A DNA stretch of 64,000 bases from an uncultured Bacilli bacterium (GCA_934096585.1 CAKOMG010000004.1:124001-188000), one strand, 5' to 3'; numbered from the stretch's first letter, positions 44,625 through 53,673 are shown. A program made the numbers and translations. Notes: generated by a model not told the origin, from the sequence alone.

Positions 44625-44658
44625 AAAAACACTAGTTCATTGTGAACTAGTGTTTTTT
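44625..44658. terminator. Strong bidirectional terminator
   Basis: AAAAACACTAGTTCA / TGAACTAGTGTTTTT, fifteen pairs with a TTG loop. It separates the convergent SpoIIQ-like gene and the minus-strand ABC permease gene. Confidence 0.92.
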
Positions 44659-44660
44659 AT

Positions 44661-45326
44661 TTATGGTAAACTTTTTATAATATTAAAATTAGAATAATAA
44701 ATTAGGTTTAAAAAATTAATAATAACATTCAAACCCAAAACTATTAAAATATAATTAATTGGATTAAGTTTAAACAGTGCAATTGATATAATTTGTTCAG
44801 TTAAGATTTCATGAGAAACATTAGAAATAAATCCCATAACATATTTATTAAAGAACAAGAAACAAATAACAACAAGAATAAGTAATACTTTTCTAAAAAT
44901 CTTTTGATATCTAAAGTATAAAGAATAGCAACAGCTTAAATTAAAAGTAGAAATAAATAAACCTATAATTACACAAACAAATTTAAAATTAAATCCTGAT
45001 TTAATTATAGCTATTCTCATAATTGTAAATAATAAAAGCATAATTAAACTTAAAGTGATGTTCCAAATAATGATAGATAGAGAATATATAAACCTATTAT
45101 TTTGCAAAAAGGCGTAAGTTTTTCCGAAACTACCATATAATGATGCCGCGATAAAAGCAGTAAAAACAATAGCACAAAACAAAGTAAAAGAACCAATATA
45201 ATATTTGATAGTATCATTAAAAGGTATAAATAAGATTAAACTAATAAATAAGATACATGATAAAAAAATTATTAATATCTTTTTTAAATTATTAAATTGG
45301 ATTTTTAAAATATTAGTCAATTCCAT
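44661..45326 (-). CDS. ABC-2-like membrane subunit, six helices
   Basis: A 221-residue very hydrophobic protein with about six membrane segments and a basic C-terminus. No family motif is strong enough for naming. It overlaps the 3' end of the ATPase-like gene by 14 bases, the usual order for a YtrB/YtrC-type exporter, so it is taken as the permease partner. Its natural substrate is unknown. Since the partner has no ATPase motifs, the pair may not be a pump at all. Confidence 0.72.
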   Translation of the reverse strand: MELTNILKIQFNNLKKILIIFLSCILFISLILFIPFNDTIKYYIGSFTLFCAIVFTAFIAASLYGSFGKTYAFLQNNRFIYSLSIIIWNITLSLIMLLLFTIMRIAIIKSGFNFKFVCVIIGLFISTFNLSCCYSLYFRYQKIFRKVLLILVVICFLFFNKYVMGFISNVSHEILTEQIISIALFKLNPINYILIVLGLNVIINFLNLIYYSNFNIIKSLP

Positions 45327-46209
45327 ATGTTTTCTCCTTCATTAAACGCAAGTTAATTAAATAGATAAAAACACTTCTAATTGGAACTTCAGATATTTTA
45401 ATTAAATATTTTTGATATTTTCTTATATCATCCTTTGATAATTTTTGTCTAATACAAACTGTTAAAGTTTTTCCTCTTTCTTCAATTCCAACTATTTTAA
45501 CACCACTTATTAAGGATTTTAAAACTTCTGTTTTACCAGTTAAATATCTAAAACTATCCTTAATTTCATCAATAGTAAATTGAGCGAATAATCTACCTCG
45601 ATCCATAAATAATACTTTATTTACAAGATAATCTATTTCATCAATATAAGATGTTGAAATAATATAAGTTCTTGGATATCTTTCATGATTTTTGTATAGG
45701 TATTCAAAAAAGTCATATCGGTCTTTTGCATCCACAATTTCTAATGGATGATCAAAAACCGTAATATTAGCCATACTGGCTAAACCTAATACGGCTTGTA
45801 ACAAGGATTTCTTTTTGCTTGATAATTGTGAATATCTATTTTTTAAAGATATTTCAAAATGAGTTATTAGTTCAAATGCAAAAGCATTATCCCATTTTGG
45901 AAATACTTCACTCATTAAAGTGAATATTTCACTAATTTTTAGAAATCCAGGAAATGTTGTAGCATTAGAAATATAACATAATCTTTCATTCATTATTTGG
46001 TTTTTAAATAATGGTTCTCCATCCAAATATACTTCTCCAGATGATGCTTTTTCTTTAGCACATATCAAACTTAACAATTCACTATGATTAACATTACCAT
46101 TATCTATAATTGCATAAATTTGATTGTCAAGAAAATTGTATGAAAAGTTATGTATTATTTCTTGTTTGTTATAAACTTTTGATATATTTTCACATACTAA
46201 AACTGACAT
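45313..46209 (-). CDS. ABC-transporter ATPase-like protein with all catalytic motifs lost
   Basis: A 298-residue protein whose fold is clearly that of an ABC ATPase (ENISKVYNKQEII at the start, SSGEVYLDGEPLF after the P-loop region, VLFMDRGRL at the end). Every catalytic motif is altered. The Walker A position reads DNGNVNHSE (residues 36-44) without GK[S/T]. The signature LSGGQ is LSSKK. Walker B ends FDHP instead of DEP. The switch His is replaced (IISTS). The reading frame is long and undamaged, with a GAGGAG site and a clear promoter, so it is a maintained pseudo-ATPase rather than a decayed gene. It probably dimerises with its membrane partner for a structural or sensing role. Confidence 0.82.
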   Translation of the reverse strand: MSVLVCENISKVYNKQEIIHNFSYNFLDNQIYAIIDNGNVNHSELLSLICAKEKASSGEVYLDGEPLFKNQIMNERLCYISNATTFPGFLKISEIFTLMSEVFPKWDNAFAFELITHFEISLKNRYSQLSSKKKSLLQAVLGLASMANITVFDHPLEIVDAKDRYDFFEYLYKNHERYPRTYIISTSYIDEIDYLVNKVLFMDRGRLFAQFTIDEIKDSFRYLTGKTEVLKSLISGVKIVGIEERGKTLTVCIRQKLSKDDIRKYQKYLIKISEVPIRSVFIYLINLRLMKEKTYGID

Positions 46210-46242
46210 AATCTCCTCTTAATGAATTAAATTTATAATATA

Positions 46243-46271
46243 ATTATACAAGATTTTAATAAAAAAATCAA
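46243..46271 (-). promoter_or_regulatory. Promoter for the pseudo-ABC pair
   Basis: On the minus strand TTGATT (46271-46266), 17 bases, then TATAAT (46248-46243), followed by AAGAGGAG and the ATG. Confidence 0.7.
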
Positions 46272-46292
46272 GATAAGTTACTATATAAAGAT

Positions 46293-46320
46293 GTATTTTT
46301 AATTATCTTTAACATAAATT
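46293..46320 (+). promoter_or_regulatory. Candidate sigma-E-type promoter of spoIIID
   Basis: GTATTTT at 46293-46299, a 13-base spacer, then CATAAATT at 46313-46320. The second box fits the sigma-E -10 consensus CATAHAHT fully, and the first matches kmATATT at five of seven positions. No good housekeeping promoter is seen here. B. subtilis spoIIID is sigma-E controlled. Confidence 0.38.
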
Positions 46321-46358
46321 CTTTATTTTCACATATAGATGTAATGTAGGTGAAAAGG

Positions 46359-46622
46359 ATGTTTAATACTATAGAAGAAAGAATTTATGAAGAGGCGCAT
46401 TTATTTTTAAGAAAATATTTGACAGTCAGAGAAGTAGCTAAAGTATTTAATATTAGTAAATCAACAGTTCACAAAGATTTAAGCGAAAGACTTAAAGAAT
46501 TAAATTATTCTTTATATCTAAAAGTCAAGGAATTATTAGAATATAATAAAGCAATTAGACACATTCGTGGAGGCGAATCAACGCGAAGAAAGTATATAAA
46601 AAAAGAGACTAAAAACAAATAG
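46359..46622 (+). CDS. spoIIID: Sporulation transcription factor SpoIIID
   Basis: An 87-residue DNA-binding protein very close to SpoIIID. The helix-turn-helix at about 22-43 contains VREVAKVFNISKSTVHKDL, and the C-terminal basic helix contains IRHIRGGESTRRKY, both hallmarks of the protein. SpoIIID switches mother-cell genes on and off between the sigma-E and sigma-K stages. AGGTG lies 11 to 7 bases before the ATG chosen here, and a GTG three codons earlier is also open. It has a terminator overlapping its stop. Its presence is the best evidence that the organism, or its recent ancestor, forms endospores. Confidence 0.95.
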   Translation: MFNTIEERIYEEAHLFLRKYLTVREVAKVFNISKSTVHKDLSERLKELNYSLYLKVKELLEYNKAIRHIRGGESTRRKYIKKETKNK

Positions 46623-46632
46623 TCTCTTTTTT
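46602..46632. terminator. Terminator overlapping the spoIIID stop codon
   Basis: AAAGAGACTA / TAGTCTCTTT, ten pairs with an eight-base loop and T run. Its A-rich left flank may also help the convergent yigZ gene. Confidence 0.85.
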
Positions 46633-46654
46633 ATAGGAAATAATCATTGAATTA

Positions 46655-47242
46655 TTATGAAAAAGATGCAGAGTTTTTAGTTAAATTGATAACTTTAGAA
46701 ACTAAAAATTCTTTTTCTTTTTCAGGAATGATAAATGTAATAGTAACATTTTCATTATAAGTTTGATTTGTAATTTCAAAATCTTTAAAAAGATTTAATA
46801 ACTCAGTTACATAGGAATAGTTAATTGTAATAGTTAAAGGTATAGTTTTAATTATTTCTCTAATGGTTGCTAATTTTACAGTTTCACTTGTTGTTGAACT
46901 ATAGGCTCTAACAAGTCCGCCTGCTCCTAATTTAACGCCTCCAAAATATCTTGTTACCACTGCTAATACGTTAGTTAATGATTGTTTTTTTAAAACGTCT
47001 AAAATAACTACGCCTGCTGTTTGACTTGGTTCACCATCATCAGAAGCTTTTATGACATCATTATTATCATCATCTGTTAACACATAACTATAGCAATTAT
47101 GAGTTGCGTCATAATATTTTTTTCTAATGTCTTTTAGTTTTTGATTAACATCATCAATATTTTTTACAGGTATAAGAGTACAAATAAATGTGCTTTTTTT
47201 TATAATTTGTGTATATTTATACGTTTGATCAATTGTGTACAT
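46655..47242 (-). CDS. yigZ: YigZ/IMPACT-family protein
   Basis: A 195-residue protein of the YigZ family. The central SDDGEPSQTAGVVIL and VTRYFGGVKLGAGGLVRAYS are the conserved blocks of the IMPACT domain, followed by a small C-terminal domain. The family has been linked to translation or RNA binding, but its function is unsettled. The longer frame begins with GTG. The ATG at 47242 has AGGTG at the right distance. A minus-strand TATAAT lies at 47265-47260. Confidence 0.92.
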   Translation of the reverse strand: MYTIDQTYKYTQIIKKSTFICTLIPVKNIDDVNQKLKDIRKKYYDATHNCYSYVLTDDDNNDVIKASDDGEPSQTAGVVILDVLKKQSLTNVLAVVTRYFGGVKLGAGGLVRAYSSTTSETVKLATIREIIKTIPLTITINYSYVTELLNLFKDFEITNQTYNENVTITFIIPEKEKEFLVSKVINLTKNSASFS

Positions 47243-47384
47243 TTTAATCACCTACTATAATTATAACCTAAAATTTCATGAAAGAAAAGAAAAACATAAA
47301 AAGTAGTAGATATTTTTTGTCTTTTGTGGTATTATAATATTACTTTGAAATATTTTAAAAAATGTAAAGAAAGGAGAACGTAAA

Positions 47385-48938
47385 ATGAGCGAGTATATAA
47401 GCAGTGGAAAAGAATTGTTAAAGATGTTAATCAATAATGGATTTGAAGCTTATTTCATTGGTGATGTGGTAAGAGATACAATTTTAGGTAAAGAAATTAC
47501 TAAAGTTGATATTACTACTATCGCAACAGTTGATGCAATTAAACGCGTATTTAAAAATTGTGAAATAGAAGATGTTGATGGAAACAGCGTTAAAATTTTA
47601 TATAACAATTATTATTTTTATGTTCATACTTTCATGGTTTCTGATGGATTAGATAATAATACTATGTTAAATAAACATTATTCGAAGAATTTGCTTGATG
47701 ACCTTGCTAATCGTGATTTCACAATTAACGCTATTGCTATGAGTCATAGTGGTAAACTTACGGATGCATATGATGGTTACAATGATATTAAGAAAAAAAG
47801 AATTGCTCATATTGGAAATGCAAAAATAAGATTTACAAAGAATCCAAGTTTAATGATTAAGGCATTTGCATTAGTTAGTGAACTAAACTATACTATAGTA
47901 CGAAAAACTAAAAGAGCAATTTCTAAAAGAAGAAGAAATTTAGATAATGCGGATATAGAAACCTATTATGAATATTTAAGACAAATATTTGATGGTAAAT
48001 ATGCAAAAAAGGCAATAATATTAATGGATAACACAAATATTGAAAGATCTATTCCTTCCTTGAAATGGGTTATTAATTATTTGTCTAACCATTATAAAAA
48101 AGTAGATATTGAAGAGGTTTTATTGATGGCGTTTGTCCATTCCGGAAATATTGATGATAGGTATCAGCCATTTATTAAAAATTTTTCTTCATTTGTGAAT
48201 ATATTTACACTTGCATGTACTAATAGAACTGCTAAATATGACGCAATGACTTTGTTTGTAAATGGATTAGATACTTCATTAGAAGCAAATCGAATTAATT
48301 ATTTATTAGGACGTACTAAAAATAAAGAGAAAAAAATTAAAAAACAATGGGATTCACTTCCAATAAAGCGAGTTAATGAATTAGCTTACAATGGACAGGA
48401 TTTAATGAAAATTATAAGCCGAGATGATTATCCTTTAGTAAGCGAAATAATAGATGATATTTTACAAGAAGTATTGAATCGCGAAATTCCAAATGATTAT
48501 AATACAATTGAAAAGAAAGCTTTAACTATTTTAACTAAAAAAGGCATTAAGTATAATTTGAATGGTATGGATGAAGTAAATCCAATAATGGAAGAAAATG
48601 CACAATTATTTGATGCTCCAATGGAAGAAATTGAAAGTAGTGATGAGACACAATCATTTGATAGTCATGATGAGTATACAAATTATCGTTTGGATAGATT
48701 AGAACAGAGATTGGAAGAGCAAGAAAGATTATTAAAAGAGCGTGACTTGCAACTTACAGAAATGCAAGATTTAAAGATTAAAAATGATATTGATCTTTTA
48801 TCCGCAAAAACGATTGAATTTCTTTTAAATAATGAAAATTTAAAATACATGATTAAAAATCAAGATAATTTCAAAAACAAGTTAGAAGATTTTGTTTTTG
48901 ATTACATAAAAAACGAGGATAGAAATGAAGAAAATTAA
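47385..48938 (+). CDS. CCA-adding-enzyme homologue with lost catalytic residues and coiled-coil tail
   Basis: 517 residues aligning along the whole length with class II tRNA nucleotidyltransferases. The head has AYFIGDVVRDTILG (second Gly of GG is Asp27), then KVD at 40-42 where the catalytic DxD should be (first Asp is Lys40). The third carboxylate Glu of ExTTF is Tyr79. The nucleotide-reading ED..R motif is KNPSLM, and the RRP and ERM-type motifs are absent. NRDFTINAIAM and the tail block LPIKRVNELAYNG are kept. Residues about 400-517 add an acidic linker and a coiled coil (RLEQRLEEQERLLKERD). It is probably a non-catalytic RNA-binding protein. It overlaps the YhaM-type gene by 14 bases. 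Confidence 0.85.
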   Translation: MSEYISSGKELLKMLINNGFEAYFIGDVVRDTILGKEITKVDITTIATVDAIKRVFKNCEIEDVDGNSVKILYNNYYFYVHTFMVSDGLDNNTMLNKHYSKNLLDDLANRDFTINAIAMSHSGKLTDAYDGYNDIKKKRIAHIGNAKIRFTKNPSLMIKAFALVSELNYTIVRKTKRAISKRRRNLDNADIETYYEYLRQIFDGKYAKKAIILMDNTNIERSIPSLKWVINYLSNHYKKVDIEEVLLMAFVHSGNIDDRYQPFIKNFSSFVNIFTLACTNRTAKYDAMTLFVNGLDTSLEANRINYLLGRTKNKEKKIKKQWDSLPIKRVNELAYNGQDLMKIISRDDYPLVSEIIDDILQEVLNREIPNDYNTIEKKALTILTKKGIKYNLNGMDEVNPIMEENAQLFDAPMEEIESSDETQSFDSHDEYTNYRLDRLEQRLEEQERLLKERDLQLTEMQDLKIKNDIDLLSAKTIEFLLNNENLKYMIKNQDNFKNKLEDFVFDYIKNEDRNEEN

Positions 48939-49872
48939 AGACATTTTAACTTCTAATAATGAAGAAGTTGAATTAATATTACGTTTATCAGATGTTCAAA
49001 TTAAAAAAACGTCAACTAACGAAGATTATGCTAGTATGTTAGGTTTTGATGGAGAAGAAAAAATTGAAGCAAAAATTTGGAACTTTACTGATGATATGAA
49101 AAAAGCTTTAGTAAATGGTGAAGTTTATAAAGTAGTTGCAAGAACAAAACAATATCAAAACAGAACACAGCTAAATGTTTTATCGATTGAAAGAATACCA
49201 AATGATGGATCAGTTGATTTGACAAGTTATTATGAAAAAGCAAAAATAGGAAGCAATGAGTTAGCTAGCAAAATTAATGATTATTTCAAAAAAATCGATA
49301 ATGCAATCTTACAAAATATAGTTAGTATACTATTAAAGAGACATTTTGATGATTTCTTTAATTATCCTGCAGCAGTAACAATGCATCATAATTATTATTC
49401 AGGTCTTGCATATCACACATATAGTATGTTAAAACTGAGTGATGCGTATTTAGCCCAATATCCATTTATTAATAGTGATTTAGTTTATAGTGGGATTATA
49501 TTACATGACATTGGTAAACTATATGAGCTTAGTGGCCCTAAAGGAACAGAATATACAAAAATGGGTAAATTAATAGGCCATATATCATTAGGTGCTAACG
49601 AAATATATAGTGTAGCTAAAGAATTGAATGTTGAAGATAGTGAAGAAGTTTTAAATTTGTTGCATATTATTTTATCGCATCATGGACAATTAGAATATGG
49701 TTCACCAAAGGAACCGATGACTCCAGAAGCTACATTAATTCACTTTTTAGACTATTGTGATTCTAAACTTGCAGCATTAGAACCAGAAGTTGAAAAAACA
49801 AAAAAAGGTGAGTTTACAGCTCCAATTAGTTCATTTGATCGTAAAAACTTTTATATACCGAACTTAAAATAA
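48925..49872 (+). CDS. yhaM: YhaM-type 3'-5' exoribonuclease (OB + HD domains)
   Basis: A 315-residue protein of the YhaM family. Residues 1-90 are the OB-fold nucleic-acid-binding domain. The HD domain has MHHNYYSGLAYHTYSM, the metal pair LHDIGK, and a later SHH and D (LIHFLDYCDS). YhaM trims the 3' ends of RNA and can degrade DNA. It starts inside the preceding gene, with GAGG six bases before the ATG, so the two proteins are probably made together. This suggests a shared job at RNA 3' ends. Confidence 0.9.
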   Translation: MKKIKDILTSNNEEVELILRLSDVQIKKTSTNEDYASMLGFDGEEKIEAKIWNFTDDMKKALVNGEVYKVVARTKQYQNRTQLNVLSIERIPNDGSVDLTSYYEKAKIGSNELASKINDYFKKIDNAILQNIVSILLKRHFDDFFNYPAAVTMHHNYYSGLAYHTYSMLKLSDAYLAQYPFINSDLVYSGIILHDIGKLYELSGPKGTEYTKMGKLIGHISLGANEIYSVAKELNVEDSEEVLNLLHIILSHHGQLEYGSPKEPMTPEATLIHFLDYCDSKLAALEPEVEKTKKGEFTAPISSFDRKNFYIPNLK

Positions 49873-49925
49873 ACTAAAATATAGAAGAAAAAGTGAATGT
49901 ATTCTTTAAAAAAATAAAATTTATA

Positions 49926-49954
49926 TTGTAAAATTAAACAAAAAGTGGTAAAAT
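49926..49954 (+). promoter_or_regulatory. Promoter for the parvulin-like foldase
   Basis: TTGTAA at 49926-49931, 17 bases, then TAAAAT at 49949-49954 preceded by TGG. The leader to the ATG at 50009 is longer than most here and has a strong AAGGAG site. Confidence 0.65.
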
Positions 49955-50008
49955 ATTACTGTTAACGTGACAAATAATGTAATTAACAAAATAAGGAGTG
50001 AAATTATT

Positions 50009-53000
50009 ATGAATAAAAAAACAATTTTTAATCGCATGCTGCCTTTAATTATTGCTTTAGCAGTTATTATCGTTGTAGCAATTTGTGTCACAGTTTTTTC
50101 AGCGGACAAAGCTAATCCAAGCGTTTCTAACCCTGATCAAACATATGTAAAATATGAGGTTGGAAAAAGTAACTTTGGATACAATCAAGAAATTGATGTT
50201 AAGAAAGGCGAAGTTTATGAATCATTAAAAGTAAATGGTGGTCTTGCTTCATTAGTTAATAAACTTGATAAAGAAGCTTTATCAAAAACTAAGAATAAAG
50301 CTGGAAAATCTTACTATGATGCAGCTAAAGAAGATGTTAATGCTGTTAACGAAGCTGTTGAAAAAGCAATCTTCTCAGATGGATATAAAGAAGAAGATTA
50401 TACTACTGATGAAGAAATTGCTAGCGCAGGAGATAGTGTTAAAAAATATATAAAAAATATGAAAATCAACAATGGCATTGATATTAGCTCAAATGCAGTT
50501 GATTATAAAGATGGAAAATTAACAATAGATGCAACTAAATGTGAAGCTTTATTTAATTATTATGTATTGACATTAGCTAAGAAAGCTTATACAAGAGATC
50601 AAATCGGAAATGATCAAGTTGAAGCTTTTGAAAAGTATATTAAGGCATATGCAGTATATTTAGCTGAATTATATAAATATAATAATGATGAAATTGATAA
50701 AGCACCAAAAGAACCAACAAGTGAAGCTTTAATTTCTTCTTCAAGTGTTGAATCAAATTATACAACAAATAATAATGATAGTTATTGGGCAATCTTTACT
50801 AAATATAGTTCAAAGGATGCTGCTGAAAAAGCATTATTACAAGTTGGAGTTAAAATTGTTTCTGTTACTAAAAATGGTAAGAGTTCAAATGTATGGTTTG
50901 AATATCAAGGAATTGATCCTTCAACAAATGAACCATTTAAGGATGATTATTATAAAAATGAAGAAAACAATGTTCATCAATATACTCGTAATGAAATCTT
51001 ATTAAAGATGGTTGAGTTATATAATAATACAGTTAAATTAGATGCAGAAAAAACATTAAAAGAAAATGTTCATTATTCAATTAAAACTATTAAAGCTAGT
51101 GAATATGAAAAACTAAATGATACTGAAAAATCATGGTATGAAAATACAGGTGTTAAAGATTCTACTGGTGAAGAAGATTTATACAAAGCAGTAATTTTCG
51201 AAAGAGACATTAAATTAGATGCAGATGGTGAAGTAGATAAAGAAAATACTTTAAATACTTTATATTGGCAAAAAGAAGATATTACAAGTATCGACTCAAG
51301 CATTTTAACTTGGTTAAAGAGTTTAAATGGTGCTTATACAGAAAATGCATCATGGGATAAATCATATACAACTTCAATTCAATCAAGAGGAAGTTATTAT
51401 ATCATTGGTGCTAAATTATCTACTGTTACAGTAGACAGTGTTGAAGATGTAATTGGTGTTCTTTATGATAAAGATGCATTCAAGAAAGATGGTTCAATCA
51501 CTAAATTTGCTTATGGAATTGCAACAGTTGATAATGATGGAAATGTAACATTCAATTATGAAAACAATAAGTATTGGGAAAAAGTAGTTGAATTATTAGA
51601 TGGACAAGTTACTAGTACAAACATCGATGCTAAGATGGCTAAATTAAGAAATGATTTAGGATTAATCATTTATGATGATGATCTTGAAACAAGTTATATG
51701 TCAACTTATAAATCAGATTATAAAGCAACTAAAAAATCAAATAAAGAAATCGTTGCTAAATTAAGTTGGAAAGATGACGAAGGTAAACATGAATTTACTG
51801 TTACTGCAAATGATTTATATGAATCTTTAGAAAAAGTTTCAGGTGCTATGACAGCAATTGAAATTTATAGATATCAATATATGTTATATAGTAGCGATGT
51901 AATTGATTATGCAAAATATGTAAATGGAAGCAGTTTAAAAGACTCAGTAATTATTACTGAATATGCTTTAGCTAATAAAGGCTCTAAAGAACCAATTACA
52001 AGTTGGACAAAAGTTTCAAGTGATGCTACAGTTACATTTGAAAAAATGGATGGATCTAAAGAATATGATGTTCTAGTTCGTACAAGAACTGATAAGAAAG
52101 ATTCAAAAGTTGAAGTGTCTGATTTAGTTGCAAAAGTTAAAGATAAAGATAGTAAAAAATCACAAGTTAAAGTAGTTGTTTCAAATGATACTGATTTCCA
52201 AGACAATCAAACTATGTTTGAGGGATTAAATGATCAAATTGAAGCATTAAAGATTTACTTTACAAATGGTAACTTTGCTAACTATGGATTTGATGCAAGT
52301 TATGGATGGAAGAATTTCATTAGAGATTATTTCAGAAAATATTATGGAATCAAAGTTGAAACAAATGATGATTTAAAATTATATTATATTTATGAAAATT
52401 CAACAAAAAAAGCATCTAGTGAAATTGCAAAATTAACAGAAGAAAATTGGAATAATGTATATTTACCATATATGCAACAAACTTATGATAACTATTTCTC
52501 AGTTGATGCAATTCATTTCCTAATCTCAATTGATGATAAAGATGGTAACAAAGTTGATTTACGTGATGTAGAAAATATGACTGCTGCACAAAAAGAAGCA
52601 ATTGAAACATTATATAAACAAGTTGTTACAATCTTAAAGAATACTCGTAAAGATGAACAAAAAGCAGTATTAGACGAAATTGTTGATGCATTTGATTCTG
52701 CTCCAAATTTCATTTTAGGTAAAGGAAATACTACAGAAGAACAAGAACAATATATCAAAGATGCAGCATTGAATGGTAATAAATTATACTGGGATGCTAA
52801 ATACAATGATACTTTAATCAAATATACTAAGACTATCAAAGGTGTTACAATCAAAGTTTCTGAATACAAGAATTTAGGTATTTCAGTTAAGACTGAAGAC
52901 TTAGGCACTGTAACTCAAGGTAAGATGGTTGAAGAATTCGAAAATGCATTAAAACAAATGTGGCAAGATAAGGATGCTAACGATGAAGGTATGGCTAAAG

Positions 53001-53641
53001 GTGAAGCTTTAGTAGATAACGTATTATATGATGATTATATTGATAATTCAAAAGGTGAATATTTAGTAACTGAATATGGATATCATGTATTAATCGCTAA
53101 TAAGTTTACTGCTCGTTCAGTTAGTGATAAGAAAGTTCTTAAATTACCAACATTAGAAGAAGTTAAAATTTATGAATCTAATGATCCTGATAAAGAAGAA
53201 TTAACAGATTTCCAAGAAGCTCAAATTAAAGCATACTACACTAATATTAAATCAGACTTTGAAAGTTCTTATAAATACCAAATGGCATTAATGAATAATA
53301 TCTTAGCTGATGTTAATAGTGGTAAATTTAAATGGGCAGATGATGCTACAACAACTAACCTTGTTGAAACAATCAATTATTTAATGGAACAATATTATAG
53401 TAATTTATCTTACATTAAGAATGATTATACAACAGCAATCAATTATATGAACATTGCTATTAATGCAAAAACTTCATATGATGCAGGATATAAAAATATT
53501 TCTGCAGAAAACTTAGCAACAATTATCGCTGATGCTAAGAATGCAATTGCAAAAGTTAATTTAACTAGTGGAGATTATAATAAAGTTCAAGTTAAAGAAT
53601 TTGAAGAATTAAAGGCTAAATTTGAAGCATTAGTTAAATAA
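50009..53641 (+). CDS. Giant membrane-anchored parvulin/PrsA-like foldase
   Basis: 1210 residues. A basic start and one hydrophobic segment (about 10-32) without a lipobox Cys leave the protein anchored outside the membrane. Most of the length is Lys/Asp/Tyr-rich extracellular sequence. Near the C-terminus, DAIHFLISID (about 833) resembles the first strand of a PpiC parvulin domain, LGTVTQGKMVEEFENAL the middle, and TEYGYHVLIANKF (about 1020) the last strand, but they are spread over about 200 residues by an insertion. PrsA foldases are normally about 300 residues. Even codon use and its own promoter suggest high expression. The frame is open 14 codons further upstream, but AAGGAG points to this ATG. 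Confidence 0.72.
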   Translation: MNKKTIFNRMLPLIIALAVIIVVAICVTVFSADKANPSVSNPDQTYVKYEVGKSNFGYNQEIDVKKGEVYESLKVNGGLASLVNKLDKEALSKTKNKAGKSYYDAAKEDVNAVNEAVEKAIFSDGYKEEDYTTDEEIASAGDSVKKYIKNMKINNGIDISSNAVDYKDGKLTIDATKCEALFNYYVLTLAKKAYTRDQIGNDQVEAFEKYIKAYAVYLAELYKYNNDEIDKAPKEPTSEALISSSSVESNYTTNNNDSYWAIFTKYSSKDAAEKALLQVGVKIVSVTKNGKSSNVWFEYQGIDPSTNEPFKDDYYKNEENNVHQYTRNEILLKMVELYNNTVKLDAEKTLKENVHYSIKTIKASEYEKLNDTEKSWYENTGVKDSTGEEDLYKAVIFERDIKLDADGEVDKENTLNTLYWQKEDITSIDSSILTWLKSLNGAYTENASWDKSYTTSIQSRGSYYIIGAKLSTVTVDSVEDVIGVLYDKDAFKKDGSITKFAYGIATVDNDGNVTFNYENNKYWEKVVELLDGQVTSTNIDAKMAKLRNDLGLIIYDDDLETSYMSTYKSDYKATKKSNKEIVAKLSWKDDEGKHEFTVTANDLYESLEKVSGAMTAIEIYRYQYMLYSSDVIDYAKYVNGSSLKDSVIITEYALANKGSKEPITSWTKVSSDATVTFEKMDGSKEYDVLVRTRTDKKDSKVEVSDLVAKVKDKDSKKSQVKVVVSNDTDFQDNQTMFEGLNDQIEALKIYFTNGNFANYGFDASYGWKNFIRDYFRKYYGIKVETNDDLKLYYIYENSTKKASSEIAKLTEENWNNVYLPYMQQTYDNYFSVDAIHFLISIDDKDGNKVDLRDVENMTAAQKEAIETLYKQVVTILKNTRKDEQKAVLDEIVDAFDSAPNFILGKGNTTEEQEQYIKDAALNGNKLYWDAKYNDTLIKYTKTIKGVTIKVSEYKNLGISVKTEDLGTVTQGKMVEEFENALKQMWQDKDANDEGMAKGEALVDNVLYDDYIDNSKGEYLVTEYGYHVLIANKFTARSVSDKKVLKLPTLEEVKIYESNDPDKEELTDFQEAQIKAYYTNIKSDFESSYKYQMALMNNILADVNSGKFKWADDATTTNLVETINYLMEQYYSNLSYIKNDYTTAINYMNIAINAKTSYDAGYKNISAENLATIIADAKNAIAKVNLTSGDYNKVQVKEFEELKAKFEALVK

Positions 53642-53646
53642 AAATT

Positions 53647-53673
53647 AAAGAGACTCATTTGAGTCTCTTTTTT
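53647..53673 (+). terminator. Terminator after the foldase gene
   Basis: AAAGAGACTC / GAGTCTCTTT, ten pairs with a four-base loop and T run. Confidence 0.92.

Noticed and set aside
52513..52908. 131-codon minus-strand frame within the foldase gene
   Set aside because: Antisense shadow with no ribosome binding site, inside a continuous well-supported gene.
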